A stretch of 64,000 nucleotides of DNA from Ancylobacter defluvii (lineage in GTDB: Bacteria > Pseudomonadota > Alphaproteobacteria > Rhizobiales > Xanthobacteraceae), in assembly GCF_018390605.1 (NCBI RefSeq), contig NZ_JAHBGD010000017.1:346352-410351 (forward strand), in the 5' to 3' direction. The translations under genes and the position numbers were made by a program. The notes below the pieces were generated by a model. The model ran no database searches. It saw only the letters and a program-made list of their open reading frames with translations, and was not told the origin of the DNA. The number at the start of each line of letters is the position of its first letter. The first letter of the stretch is position 1. This document shows positions 43,012-51,756 of the stretch, piece by piece.

Positions 43012-43193
43012 CGATGGCAGGTCTCCTGGCTCGCGGGTCGTGGCCCTTGCCGCCTTCCCGGATCGCTCCAGTGGCCTTTGGCTCGGGCTCGCCGCTTACA
43101 GTTGCGGGGGCAGCCGCGGAATTGCCGTCCCGTTGCCGGGCCGGCGCACCGCATTCCCTCTTCGTCCCTCCCGGTGAGGGAGGAAACCGTCGG
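43012..43193 (-). promoter_or_regulatory. Cobalamin riboswitch controlling cobW and the left cob arm
   Basis: On the minus strand the element shows the conserved blocks in order: GGGAATGCGGTG near the 5' side, CCGCGGCTGCCCCCGCAACT then GTAAGCGG (the B12 box region), GGCCACTGG, CGGGAAGGCGG, and CGACCCGCGAGCCAGGAGAC at the 3' side. It ends about 135 bases before the cobW start codon. Cobalamin binding should reduce expression of cobW, cobN and the genes behind them. Confidence 0.95.
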
Positions 43194-43277
43194 TCGCGGC
43201 CACTAAAGGAGCGCAAGGGGGGAATGTCAACGCGCGGGGCATTGCGGAGACCTCGACTGCCGGTATAGTTGGTCGCA
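43194..43277. promoter_or_regulatory. Divergent promoter region between the two riboswitches
   Basis: Only about 84 bases separate the two riboswitch aptamers, so both promoters, pointing in opposite directions, must lie here or overlap the aptamer edges. No textbook -35/-10 pair stands out. TATAGTTGG at 43264-43272 is the most AT-rich spot and may be part of the plus-strand promoter. Confidence 0.6.
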
Positions 43278-43466
43278 GTCGGCGGTTCCCGTGATGGGCA
43301 CGGGACGCAAGACGGGAACGCGGTGGGACCGGGCCCTCGGGCAAGGTCGATTCCGCGGCTGCCCCCGCAACTGTAAGCGGCGAGCCTACCTCTACTGGCC
43401 ACTGGCGTTCGCGCCGGGAAGGCGGAGGGACAGGCGACGACCCGCGAGCCAGGAGACCGGCCGTCG
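43278..43466 (+). promoter_or_regulatory. Cobalamin riboswitch controlling cbtBA and the right cob arm
   Basis: The plus strand shows GGTTCCC, GGGAACGCGGTGGGA, CCGCGGCTGCCCCCGCAACT then GTAAGCGG, TGGCCACTGG, CGGGAAGGCGGA and CGACCCGCGAGCCAGGAGAC in the canonical order and spacing. It ends 43 bases before the cbtB start codon. Cobalamin should switch off cobalt uptake (cbtBA) and the genes that follow. Confidence 0.96.
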
Positions 43467-43509
43467 ACATCACGCCTGGCCCTCGGGTGGAGGGCAAAAG
43501 GAGACGACC

Positions 43510-43737
43510 ATGAATCGCCTGAACGTTGCGCCGCAATCCGCTGCCCAGCCCGCCGCTGCCCAGTCCGCCGCTGCCCAGTCCGCCGCCGTCGAGACCCCGG
43601 CGTCCCGCGCGCTCGCCATCACCTTCGCCGCGCTGCTCGGCGTGTTCGTGGTCGGCGGCGTCGGCTTCTCCCATATCGCCGCTGCGCATAATGCGGCCCA
43701 CGACGTGCGCCACGCCGTCTCCTTCCCCTGCCACTGA
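43510..43737 (+). CDS. cbtB: CbtB cobalt transporter subunit
   Basis: This 75-residue protein starts at an ATG after AAAGGAGA. It has an N-terminal Ala/Gln-rich tail containing three near-identical AAQSA repeats, one membrane segment (about residues 33-55) and a C-terminal His-rich end, AAAHNAAHDVRHAVSFPCH. That His motif is characteristic of CbtB, which partners CbtA in cobalamin-regulated cobalt uptake. It sits directly behind a cobalamin riboswitch and 11 bases before cbtA. Confidence 0.92.
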   Translation: MNRLNVAPQSAAQPAAAQSAAAQSAAVETPASRALAITFAALLGVFVVGGVGFSHIAAAHNAAHDVRHAVSFPCH

Positions 43738-43748
43738 CGGGGGCTTCC

Positions 43749-44483
43749 ATGTCTCTGTTCAGGACAATCCTGCTCGTCGCCCTGGTGGCGGGCATCGCCA
43801 CCGGCGTGGCTTCCGCCGCCGTGCACCTGTTCACCACCGTGCCGCTGATCCTCAAGGCCGAGACCTTCGAGGGCAGCGAGGCGGCGCCGGCCGCCGATTC
43901 CGCCACCCACGCCACCGAGGCGCACAGCCACGATGCGGCGACGCCCGCGCACGACCATGGCGACGGCGAGGAATGGGGCCCGGCCGACGGCTTCGAGCGC
44001 AACGCCTATACCGTGCTCGCCACCGTCCTCACCGCCTTCGGCTTCGGCCTGCTGCTGGTCGCCGCCACCGAGCTGAAGGGCGGCCTCGCCTCCTGGCGCG
44101 AGGGCATCCTGTGGGGCCTCGCCGGCTTCGCGGTGTTCACCCTCGCCCCCGGCCTCGGCCTGCCGCCGGAGCTGCCGGCCATGCCGGCCGCCGACCTGAT
44201 GGCCCGGCAGCTATGGTGGATCGGCACCGCCGCGGCCACCGCCATCGGCCTCGCCCTGCTGGTCTATGGCCGCTCGCCGCTGCTGGCGGCGCTCGGCGTG
44301 CTCATCATATTGGCGCCGCATGCCATTGGCGCGCCGCAGCCGGCGAGCCATGACAGCCCGATCCCGGAAAGCCTGCACCACAGCTTCGTCGTCGCCTCGG
44401 TAGCGGTGAGCTTCCTGTTCTGGGTGCTGCTCGGCGGGCTCTCCGGCTGGCTGCGTCCGCGCCTCGGCGCACGGGCGGCCTGA
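43749..44483 (+). CDS. cbtA: CbtA cobalt transporter subunit
   Basis: This 244-residue membrane protein has about five or six hydrophobic segments. The opening 'LFRTILLVALVAGIATGVAS' is typical. A His/Asp/Glu-rich loop (about residues 50-75: HATEAHSHDAATPAHDHGDG) may collect metal. Later motifs include 'LASWREGILWGLAGFAVF' and 'LAPGLGLPPELPAMPAADL', which mark the CbtA family. Together with CbtB it is predicted to import cobalt for the pathway encoded around it. It lies 6 bases before cobP. Confidence 0.93.
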   Translation: MSLFRTILLVALVAGIATGVASAAVHLFTTVPLILKAETFEGSEAAPAADSATHATEAHSHDAATPAHDHGDGEEWGPADGFERNAYTVLATVLTAFGFGLLLVAATELKGGLASWREGILWGLAGFAVFTLAPGLGLPPELPAMPAADLMARQLWWIGTAAATAIGLALLVYGRSPLLAALGVLIILAPHAIGAPQPASHDSPIPESLHHSFVVASVAVSFLFWVLLGGLSGWLRPRLGARAA

Positions 44484-44489
44484 ACCGCC

Positions 44490-45005
44490 ATGCCCTTCAC
44501 CCTCGTCCTCGGCGGCGCGCGCTCCGGCAAGAGCAGCCACGCCGAGACGCTGGTGCAGCGCGCTCCGGCGCCGTGGTTCTATGTCGCCACGGCGCAGGCC
44601 CATGGTGCTGAGCATGACGCCGAGATGGAAGAGCGCATCGCCCAGCACCGCGCCCGCCGCGGCGGGGACTGGGTCACCATCGAGGCGCCGCACGATCTCG
44701 CCGGCGCGCTCGGCGCCCTGCCGTCCGGCGCGCCGGTGCTGATCGACTGCCTGACGCTCTGGCTCTCCAACCGCATGCTGGCCGACGCTGATCCCGACCT
44801 CGATTCGGCGATCCTCGAGGCCGAGCTGCTCGCCCATGACGGGCCGGTGGTGGCGGTGTCGAACGAGGTCGGCCTCGGCATCGTGCCGGACAACGCCCTC
44901 GCCCGCCGCTTCCGCGACGCCCAGGGCCGGCTCAACCAGCGCCTTGCCGCGCTGGCCGACGAGGTCGCCCTGGTGGTCGCCGGCATCCCGGTAAAGGTAA
45001 AATGA
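44490..45005 (+). CDS. cobP: Adenosylcobinamide kinase / adenosylcobinamide-phosphate guanylyltransferase
   Basis: This 171-residue bifunctional enzyme (CobP in Pseudomonas, CobU in Salmonella) phosphorylates adenosylcobinamide and then adds GMP. The P-loop is LVLGGARSGKSSHAE. The guanylylated His lies in 'EERIAQHRARRGGDW', and 'VLIDCLTLWLSNRML' and 'VSNEVGLGIVPDNALARRFR' are conserved. Its stop overlaps the cobO start by four bases. Confidence 0.96.
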   Translation: MPFTLVLGGARSGKSSHAETLVQRAPAPWFYVATAQAHGAEHDAEMEERIAQHRARRGGDWVTIEAPHDLAGALGALPSGAPVLIDCLTLWLSNRMLADADPDLDSAILEAELLAHDGPVVAVSNEVGLGIVPDNALARRFRDAQGRLNQRLAALADEVALVVAGIPVKVK

Positions 45006-45619
45006 TGACCGACCTCTCTCCCGAGGAGGCCGCGCGCCACCGCGAGAAGATGGCGAAGCGCAAGGCGGTGCAGGACGCCGAGGTGGCGGAAAAGACCCTG
45101 GAGAAGGGCCTGCTCATCATCCACACCGGCGCCGGCAAGGGCAAGTCCACCGCCGCCTTCGGCCTCGCTCTGCGTATCCTCGGCCACGGTGGGCGCGTCG
45201 GCGTGGTGCAGTTCATCAAGGGCGCCTGGCACTCGGCCGAACGCGACGCGCTGACTAGCTTCGGCGACCGCGTGGAGTGGCATTCCATGGGCGAGGGCTT
45301 CACCTGGGAGACGCAGGACAAGGCCCGCGACATCGCCGCCTGCGCCCGCGCCTGGGAGAAGGCGCGCGAGTTGCTCGCCGACCCGTCCATCGGCCTGGTC
45401 ATCCTCGACGAGCTCAACATCGCTCTGCGCTATGATTACCTGCCGCTCGAGGCGGTGGTCGCGGCTCTCCGGCAAAGGCGCCCCGACCTGCACGTCGTCG
45501 TCACCGGCCGCAACGCCAAGCCGGAGCTGATCGAGGCCGCCGACCTCGTCACCGAGATGACGCTGGTGAAGCACCACTTCAAGACCGGCGTGAAGGCGCA
45601 GAAGGGCATCGAATTCTGA
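45002..45619 (+). CDS. cobO: Cob(I)yrinic acid a,c-diamide adenosyltransferase
   Basis: This 205-residue enzyme attaches the 5'-deoxyadenosyl group from ATP to the corrinoid cobalt. The P-loop HTGAGKGKSTAAFGLALR is diagnostic for the CobA/CobO family. Other motifs are 'VGVVQFIKGAWHSAERDAL', 'VILDELNIALRYDYLPLE' and 'HVVVTGRNAKPELIEAADLV'. It reads through in the cobP-cobO pair by an ATGA overlap. Confidence 0.97.
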   Translation: MMTDLSPEEAARHREKMAKRKAVQDAEVAEKTLEKGLLIIHTGAGKGKSTAAFGLALRILGHGGRVGVVQFIKGAWHSAERDALTSFGDRVEWHSMGEGFTWETQDKARDIAACARAWEKARELLADPSIGLVILDELNIALRYDYLPLEAVVAALRQRRPDLHVVVTGRNAKPELIEAADLVTEMTLVKHHFKTGVKAQKGIEF

Positions 45620-45706
45620 TGCCCTCTCGAAATCCCGCAACGTCATCCCTATCTGCAAGGGGACGCCGGATGTCGCGGCGTGGTCATCAGATGGAGTTGC
45701 GCGTCC

Positions 45707-45931
45707 ATGCGCTCGACGCCCGTTGCCTATCTCTTCTGGCTGTTCGGCCTCATCGGGGTCTGCGGCATCCACCGCTTCTATGCCGGCCGCTACTGGACTG
45801 GCGCGCTGTGGCTGCTCACTGTCGGCCTGCTCGGCATCGGCCAGATCGTCGATCTGTTCCTGATCCCCGGCATGGTGCGCGAGGCCAATCTCGAGCGCCG
45901 CGTGGATTATCTGGAAGGTCGCCGCGCCTGA
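45707..45931 (+). CDS. TM2 domain protein
   Basis: This 74-residue protein has two membrane segments joined by a short loop and contains the TM2 pattern '[20 protein letters not shown]', then '[15 protein letters not shown]'. The ATG at 45707 has GGAG upstream; a longer start (45680) would add nine unlikely residues. TM2 proteins are small membrane proteins of unknown molecular role. It lies between cobO and cobQ on the same strand (23 bases before cobQ), so it is probably co-transcribed with cobalamin genes. Confidence 0.85.
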   Translation: MRSTPVAYLFWLFGLIGVCGIHRFYAGRYWTGALWLLTVGLLGIGQIVDLFLIPGMVREANLERRVDYLEGRRA

Positions 45932-45953
45932 TGGTGGCTGGCGGTGGGCGGTC

Positions 45954-47432
45954 ATGACCGCCCCCGCCCTGATGTTCCAGGGCACCGGCTCGGACGTCGG
46001 CAAGTCGCTGATCGTCGCCGGACTGGCGCGCGCCTTCGCCCGCCAGGGGCTGAGGGTGCGCCCCTTCAAGCCGCAGAACATGTCGAACAACGCCGCCGTC
46101 ACCCAGGACGGCGGCGAGATCGGCCGCGCGCAGGCGCTGCAGGCCCGCGCCGCCTTCATCGCGCCCAGCGTGCATATGAACCCGGTGCTGCTGAAGCCGC
46201 AGAGCGAGACCGGCGCCCAGATCGTCGTGCAGGGTCAGGCATGGCGCAACGCCCGCGCCAGCGACTACCAGAAGCTCAAGCCCGAGCTGATGGCGCCGGT
46301 GCTGGAGAGCTTCGCCCATCTGCGCGAAGAGGCCGACCTCGTGCTGGTGGAAGGCGCCGGCTCCGCCTCGGAGATCAATCTGCGCGCCAATGACATCGCC
46401 AATATGGGGTTTTCCCGCGCGGCGAACGTCCCCGTCATCCTCATCGGCGACATCGACCGCGGCGGCGTCATCGCCAGCCTGGTCGGCACGCAGGCGGTGA
46501 TCGAGCCGGGCGACGCGGCGATGATCCGCGGCTTCCTGGTCAACCGCTTCCGCGGCGATCCGGCCCTGTTCGCCCGCGGCATGGAGGAGATCGCCCGCCG
46601 CACCGCATGGGAAGCCCTCGGTCTCATCCCGTTCTTCAAGGAGGCGCGCCGCCTGCCCGCCGAGGACGCGCTCGCCCTCGACGCCGCCCCGGCACCGAAG
46701 CCCGGCGCGCGCTTACGCATCGCCGTGCCGCTGCTGCCGCGCATCTCCAATTTCGACGACCTCGACCCGCTGGAGGCCGAGCCCGCCATCGAGCTGATCC
46801 GCCTGCGCCCCGGCCAGCCGCTGCCCGGCGACATCGATCTCGTCATCCTGCCCGGCTCGAAATCCACCATCGCCGATCTCGCCGAGCTGCGCGCCGTTGG
46901 CTGGGACGTCGATCTCGCCGCGCATGTGCGGCGCGGCGGCCGGGTGCTCGGCCTGTGCGGCGGCTACCAGATGCTCGGCCGCTCCATCGACGATCCCGCC
47001 GGCATTGAGGGACCGGCCGGCCGCGTGCCCGGCCTCGGCCTGCTGGCGGTGGACACCGTGCTCACCAGCGAGAAACGACTGGTGCCGATCACCGGCCGGA
47101 GCGTCGACGGCATCCCCTTCAAGGGTTACGAGATGCATATGGGCGTCACCGAAGGCCCCGACCGCGCCCGCCCCTTCGCCCGGATCGACGGGGCAGATGG
47201 CTCGTCACATCCGGAAGGTGCCATCTCGGCCGATGGCCGCGTCGTCGGCACCTATGCGCACGGCCTGTTCGCCGACGACGCCCAGCGCTCGCAATGGCTC
47301 ACCCGCCTCGGCGCCGCCCCGAGCGGGCTCGATTACGAGGCCGGGGTCGAGGCGACGCTCGACGCCCTCGCCGACCACCTCGCCGCGCATGTGAATCTGG
47401 AGCGCCTGCTGGAGATCGCGCGCGGCCTGTGA
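45954..47432 (+). CDS. cobQ: Cobyric acid synthase
   Basis: This 492-residue enzyme amidates the b, d, e and g side chains of adenosylcobyrinic acid a,c-diamide with glutamine and ATP. The N-terminal domain has '[20 protein letters not shown]' and '[20 protein letters not shown]', both CobQ signatures. The C-terminal glutaminase domain has the Cys in [11 protein letters not shown] and the His in '[11 protein letters not shown]'. It is the last gene of the right arm and faces cobD across a repeat element. Confidence 0.97.
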   Translation: MTAPALMFQGTGSDVGKSLIVAGLARAFARQGLRVRPFKPQNMSNNAAVTQDGGEIGRAQALQARAAFIAPSVHMNPVLLKPQSETGAQIVVQGQAWRNARASDYQKLKPELMAPVLESFAHLREEADLVLVEGAGSASEINLRANDIANMGFSRAANVPVILIGDIDRGGVIASLVGTQAVIEPGDAAMIRGFLVNRFRGDPALFARGMEEIARRTAWEALGLIPFFKEARRLPAEDALALDAAPAPKPGARLRIAVPLLPRISNFDDLDPLEAEPAIELIRLRPGQPLPGDIDLVILPGSKSTIADLAELRAVGWDVDLAAHVRRGGRVLGLCGGYQMLGRSIDDPAGIEGPAGRVPGLGLLAVDTVLTSEKRLVPITGRSVDGIPFKGYEMHMGVTEGPDRARPFARIDGADGSSHPEGAISADGRVVGTYAHGLFADDAQRSQWLTRLGAAPSGLDYEAGVEATLDALADHLAAHVNLERLLEIARGL

Positions 47433-47465
47433 CGTGCCATCCAGCCGAAGACCGCTCTGAAGTCG

Positions 47466-47592
47466 GGAGACCCCTCTCCCCGTCGGGGAGAGGGGTGGGG
47501 CGAGGGGTCTCCGACGATTCCCGATGTCGTCCCCCCTCACCGACCCGCTTCGCGGGCCACCTCTCCCCAACGGGGAGAGGGAAAGAGTCCCC
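47466..47592. repeat. Palindromic dispersed repeat, copy D
   Basis: It has the same layout as the copy at 31345-31460: CCCCTCTCCCC-GTC-GGGGAGAGGGG, then GTGGGGCGAGGGGTC, then TCGTCCCCCCTCACCGACCC and a second hairpin CCTCTCCCC-AAC-GGGGAGAGG. It fills the space between the convergent cobQ and cobD stops, where it could end transcription in both directions. Confidence 0.85.
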
Positions 47593-48570
47593 TCACACCG
47601 CCCAGAACGCCGCCGCTCCCACGCCCACCAGCGCGATCAGCAGCGCATCGGCGATCCGGTAGAGCCGCAGCGCCCGCCTTATATCCACCGCCGCACAGTC
47701 CCGCCGGCCGCCGGTGCCCATGAAGCCGTCCGTCACCAACTGGCCGTGATAGACGCGCGGCCCGGCGAGCGCGAGGCCGAGCGCCCCGGCCAGCGCCGCC
47801 TCCGGCCAGCCGGCATTCGGCGATTTGTGGAAGCGCGCGTCGCGCCGCACCGCCGCCCAGGCTCCCCGCGCCGAGGCGCCCGGCATCAGCAGCGCCGCGA
47901 CGATCAGCAGCCCGCCGGCCAGCCGCGAGGCCGGCAGGTTGATCAGGTCGTCGAAGCGCGCCGCCGCCCGGCCGAAATCGATGAAGCGCTCGGTGCGATG
48001 GCCGATCATGCTGTCGGCGGTGTTCGCCGCCTTGTACATGCAGATGCCCGGCAGCCCGCCGATCGCCATCCACAGCGCCGGCGCCACGATGCCGTCGGAG
48101 AAGTTCTCCGCCAGGCTCTCGATCGCCGCCCGCGACACCCCGGCCTCGTCGAGCGCCTCCGGATCGCGCCCGACGATCAGCGACACCGCCGCCCGCCCCT
48201 CGGCGAGGCCGGCGTCGAGCCCGTCGGCCACCTCAGCCACATGGTCGTGCAGGCTGCGCTGCGCCAGCAGGGTCGAGCCGAGCAGGGCGACGATGACGAA
48301 GCCCAAGGGCAGCAGCAGCAATGCCTTCTGCGCCGCCAGCCCGGCGCCGATAGAGATCAGCAGCACCACCACCAGCGAGACGAGGCCGGCGAAGCGGCGA
48401 TCGCCCGGCGGGTCGCCATCGAGGTTCAGGCTGCGGTCGAGAAAGCCGATCAGCCATCCCGCCCACATCACCGGATGGCCGAGGCGCGGCAGCAAGAAGG
48501 CGGGATAGCCGAAAGCGGCCTCGAACAGCAGCGCGACAAGGGTTAAACCGAGGGTGAGCTCCGGCGCCAT
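47593..48570 (-). CDS. cobD: Adenosylcobinamide-phosphate synthase (CobD/CbiB)
   Basis: This 325-residue inner-membrane enzyme joins the aminopropanol linker to adenosylcobyric acid. The ATG at 48570 begins [20 protein letters not shown], with the family's '[20 protein letters not shown]' just after. Other motifs are '[20 protein letters not shown]', '[20 protein letters not shown]' and '[15 protein letters not shown]'. About four to five membrane segments are seen. It is convergent with cobQ and divergent from recQ (106 bases apart). Confidence 0.95.
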   Translation of the reverse strand: MAPELTLGLTLVALLFEAAFGYPAFLLPRLGHPVMWAGWLIGFLDRSLNLDGDPPGDRRFAGLVSLVVVLLISIGAGLAAQKALLLLPLGFVIVALLGSTLLAQRSLHDHVAEVADGLDAGLAEGRAAVSLIVGRDPEALDEAGVSRAAIESLAENFSDGIVAPALWMAIGGLPGICMYKAANTADSMIGHRTERFIDFGRAAARFDDLINLPASRLAGGLLIVAALLMPGASARGAWAAVRRDARFHKSPNAGWPEAALAGALGLALAGPRVYHGQLVTDGFMGTGGRRDCAAVDIRRALRLYRIADALLIALVGVGAAAFWAV

Positions 48571-48676
48571 CCGCACTGATTCTCTCAAAACCGGCAGGAG
48601 GCCGCACCATGTCCATCGCCGCACCGGCCGTCCAGAGTTTGTCTGCCGTCCCCTGCCTCGCCGGCGTCAGTCACGC

Positions 48677-50533
48677 ATGAACAGCGCCGCCAGCCGCCTC
48701 GCCGACAATCCTTACGCCTCGTCCGACGTGCTGCCGCGCGAGGTGGAAGCGCGCAAGACCGCCATCCTCAAGGAGGTGTTCGGCTTCGACCGCTTCCGCC
48801 CCGGCCAGCAGGAGGTGGTGGACGCGGTGCTCGCCGGCGTGCCGACGCTGGCGGTGATGCCGACCGGCGCCGGCAAGTCGCTGTGCTACCAGCTTCCCGC
48901 GCTCACCCTCGGCGGCCTGTCCATCGTCATCTCGCCGTTGATCGCGCTGATGGACGATCAGGTGAACGCACTGAAACTGCAGGGCGTCGCCGCCGAGGCG
49001 CTGCATTCCGGCAAGCCGCGCGAGGACAATGTCGCGATCTGGCGGCGCGTCGCGGCCGGCGAGGTGCGCCTGCTCTATCTCGCCCCCGAGCGGCTGATGA
49101 CCGAGCGCATGCTGTCAGCCTTGTCCCGCCTGCCGCTCGGCCTCGTCGCGGTGGACGAGGCGCACTGCATCTCGCAATGGGGCCACAGCTTCCGCAACGA
49201 ATATCTCCAGCTCGGCCGGCTGCGCGAGATCTTCCCGAACGTTCCGCTGGTCGCCCTCACCGCCACCGCCGACAAGGCGACGCAGGGCGACATCGTCGAG
49301 CGGCTGTTCGGCGGCCCGGCACGGGTGTTCGTGTCCGGTTTCGACCGGCCGAACATCTTCATCGGCATGGAGGAGAAGAAGGACCCCGCCCGGCAGATCG
49401 AGAGCTATGTGACGGCGCGCCCGCGCGTGCCGGGCATCGTCTACCGCATCTCGCGCAAGAAGGTAGAGGAGACCGCCGAGCGCCTCGTCGCCGCCGGTGT
49501 CCGCGCCTTGCCTTATCATGCCGGCCTGTCGCCGGAGCAGCGCGCCGCGCATCAGGAAGCCTTCCTCGCCGAGGACGGTATCGTGATGGTGGCAACCGTC
49601 GCCTTCGGCATGGGCATCGACAAGTCGAATGTCCGCTACGTCCTGCACGCCGACGCGCCCGGCAGCCTTGAGGCCTATTACCAGGAGATCGGCCGCGCCG
49701 GCCGCGACGGACAGCCCTCCGAGGCGCATCTGCTCTATTCCGGCGGCGACATCGCCACCCGCCGCCGCTTCATCGACGAGGAGCAGTCCACCCCCGAGCG
49801 CAAGCTGGTGGAGGCCCGCCGGCTCGATGCCATGGTCGGCTTCTGCGAGGCGGTCACCTGCCGCCGCGCGGTGCTGCTCGGCTATTTCGGCGAGCGCGCC
49901 AAGGCCTGCGGCCATTGCGACGTCTGCCGCGATCCGCCCAAGGTGGTCGATGCCTCGAAGCAGGCCGAGCTGGTGCTGCGCATCGCCCGTGCCACCGGCG
50001 AGCGCTATGGCGCCGCCTATCTGGCGAGCGTCGTCACCGGCCAGCGTTCCGATCAGGTCTGTGGCCGCGGCCATGATCGTCTCGCCGATTTCGGCGCCGG
50101 AGCCGACCGGCCGGCCACCGAATGGCGCGCGCTGCTGCGCCAGCTGGTTGCCACCGGCGCGCTGCATGCCGATGTCGAACGCTTCGGCGCGCTCAATTTG
50201 ACGGACCACGGCAAGGCGATCCTCGCCGGCACCCGCGCCTTCACCCTGCGCGCGCCCTCGAAGGTCAAGCGCGACCGCTCCAGCCGCGCCGAGGCGCCGG
50301 AACTGGCCCCGGCCGAGGCCTCGCTGCTCGCCAAGCTCAAGGCGCTGCGCCGCGAACTGGCGGCCGAGCGCAACGTGCCGGCCTATGTGGTGTTCGCCGA
50401 CCGCACGCTGGAGGAGATGGCGGTAGAGCACCCGCGCACCCGTTCCGAGCTCGCCGGCGTCAAGGGCGTCGGCGCCGCCAAGCTGGAGGCGTTCGGGCCG
50501 GCGTTTCTTAAGATTCTCAAAGAATTCTCTTAG
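48677..50533 (+). CDS. recQ: ATP-dependent DNA helicase RecQ
   Basis: This 618-residue 3'-5' helicase acts in recombination and fork repair. Helicase motifs are [13 protein letters not shown] (Q motif region), [14 protein letters not shown] (Walker A), [18 protein letters not shown] (DEAH and aromatic loop) and [13 protein letters not shown] zinc site is formed by Cys residues in [10 protein letters not shown] and ACGHCDVC. A winged-helix and then one HRDC domain follow ('[20 protein letters not shown]'). The ATG at 48677 is preferred over the longer frame that overlaps cobD. It appears unrelated to its cobalamin neighbours. Confidence 0.96.
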   Translation: MNSAASRLADNPYASSDVLPREVEARKTAILKEVFGFDRFRPGQQEVVDAVLAGVPTLAVMPTGAGKSLCYQLPALTLGGLSIVISPLIALMDDQVNALKLQGVAAEALHSGKPREDNVAIWRRVAAGEVRLLYLAPERLMTERMLSALSRLPLGLVAVDEAHCISQWGHSFRNEYLQLGRLREIFPNVPLVALTATADKATQGDIVERLFGGPARVFVSGFDRPNIFIGMEEKKDPARQIESYVTARPRVPGIVYRISRKKVEETAERLVAAGVRALPYHAGLSPEQRAAHQEAFLAEDGIVMVATVAFGMGIDKSNVRYVLHADAPGSLEAYYQEIGRAGRDGQPSEAHLLYSGGDIATRRRFIDEEQSTPERKLVEARRLDAMVGFCEAVTCRRAVLLGYFGERAKACGHCDVCRDPPKVVDASKQAELVLRIARATGERYGAAYLASVVTGQRSDQVCGRGHDRLADFGAGADRPATEWRALLRQLVATGALHADVERFGALNLTDHGKAILAGTRAFTLRAPSKVKRDRSSRAEAPELAPAEASLLAKLKALRRELAAERNVPAYVVFADRTLEEMAVEHPRTRSELAGVKGVGAAKLEAFGPAFLKILKEFS

Positions 50534-50660
50534 AAATCTCTAAGAATTCGCCCGCGACATTTTCGCCGCGCAAAAGAGTTCACGAACGTCGATTCCGCTC
50601 CTAGACTGCCGGCAACGGACGGGAAAAGTCCGCAAGGTCAACAGCTCCGGGATGGAAGTG

Positions 50661-51206
50661 ATGAAATTCGAACTGCTCACGGTGGCGATGGCCGCCGCCT
50701 CTCTCGCCGTCGCCGCCTCCGGGGCGCAGGCGCATGGCCCGACCCGGCAGAAGGTCAGCGAGACCATCGAGATCAACGCCCCGCCGGCAAAAGTCTGGGC
50801 GGTGGTCAGCAATTTCCAGGACGGCGGCTGGATCCCGGTGGTCGACAAGACCGAAGGCACCGGAGGCAACGCGGCCGGCGCCAAGCGCACCCTCACGCTG
50901 AAGAACGGCGCGACGGTGGACGAGGAGGTCGCCAAGCTCGACGCCGACAAGATGACCCTGATGTACCGGATCGAAAAGGTCGACGTGAAGGTGCTGCCGG
51001 TCACCAACTATTCCTCCTGGCTGGTGGTGACGCCCACCGATGGCGGGGCCAAGTCGCAGGTGGAATGGCGCGGCGCCTTCTATCGCGGCTACCCCAATAA
51101 CGACCCGCCGCCGGAGCTGAACGACGAGGCCGCCATCGCCGCGGTGAGCGGGCTCTACAAGGCCGGGCTGGAAGGCCTGAAGAAGAAGATCGAGAGCGGC
51201 AGCTGA
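50661..51206 (+). CDS. Periplasmic SRPBCC protein, MxaD-like
   Basis: This 181-residue protein has a signal peptide MKFELLTVAMAAASLAVAAS ending near GAQA; an ATG at 50652 is an alternative start. The mature part begins HGPTRQKVSETIEINAPPAK, followed by VWAVVSNFQDGGWIP. This is the opening of SRPBCC/START-like lipid or cofactor pocket proteins and closely recalls MxaD of methylotrophs, which aids methanol dehydrogenase and its cytochrome partner. No methanol dehydrogenase is in the window. The next gene on this strand is a secreted beta-propeller. The MxaD link is from memory of sequence pattern and should be treated as tentative. Confidence 0.7.
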   Translation: MKFELLTVAMAAASLAVAASGAQAHGPTRQKVSETIEINAPPAKVWAVVSNFQDGGWIPVVDKTEGTGGNAAGAKRTLTLKNGATVDEEVAKLDADKMTLMYRIEKVDVKVLPVTNYSSWLVVTPTDGGAKSQVEWRGAFYRGYPNNDPPPELNDEAAIAAVSGLYKAGLEGLKKKIESGS

Positions 51207-51756
51207 GGCGAGCGGCGCGTTATACGCCCGCTCATCCGGCGGCCGCCTGATCATGACTCCCCTCTCACGATCGGGTGCCGCTCTCTCCGTCGAAAGGGAG
51301 AGACAGGACCGACGCTGAAGAGGCAATGCGCACTTGCCGATGCGAGATCCCTCTCGGGAGCTCTCCCGCCCGATTGGTAGCCCCTCTCTCCGTCGGGCAT
51401 CCCCTCTCCCCGTCGGGGAGAGGGATGGGGAGAGGGGTCTTCTTCAGCTCCGCAATCGCGTCGCCCCACACCGACCCGCCGAGCCTGTCCTTGGGCTCGC
51501 CAGAGGCGAGACCCGAAGGCGGGCCACCTCTTCATCGCAACCGGACGTATCCGGTTTCGACTTTGCCGGAAGCGAACTGGGCAACAGCCGAGCGCGCTGG
51601 GGAGAGGAACAGAAAGTCCCGGCCCGGCGATGCCCGACCCGGCATAGGAGCGGGTCGGACCATCGGTCTGAAGCTGCAACGATGCGGCGCTGCCAGTCGG
51701 GTGCTCGTTCTCGATTCCATCGCTTCTTCACGCCCCTGACCAATGCGGAGCCCGAC
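51207..51756. repeat. Non-coding region with degenerate palindromic repeats, copy E
   Basis: About 550 bases separate the SRPBCC gene and the beta-propeller gene. Repeat units related to the other copies occupy about 51257-51300 (CCCCTCTCACGATCGGGTGC...) and 51385-51445 (CCCCTCTCCCCGTCGGGGAGAGG followed by GATGGGGAGAGGGGTC). A connecting segment CCCCACACCGACCCGCCGAG continues to about 51535. Open frames across it are repeat translations and are not called as genes. The remaining part to 51756 should hold the promoter of the propeller gene; none is obvious. Confidence 0.7.

Noticed and set aside
42878-43402. Upstream extension of the cobW frame
   Set aside because: This stretch is the minus-strand cobalamin riboswitch and the divergent promoter region, and the ATG at 42877 gives the family's normal start.
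51334-51756. N-terminal extension of the beta-propeller gene
   Set aside because: It translates the palindromic repeat region, and the ATG at 51757 has a ribosome site and gives a proper signal peptide.
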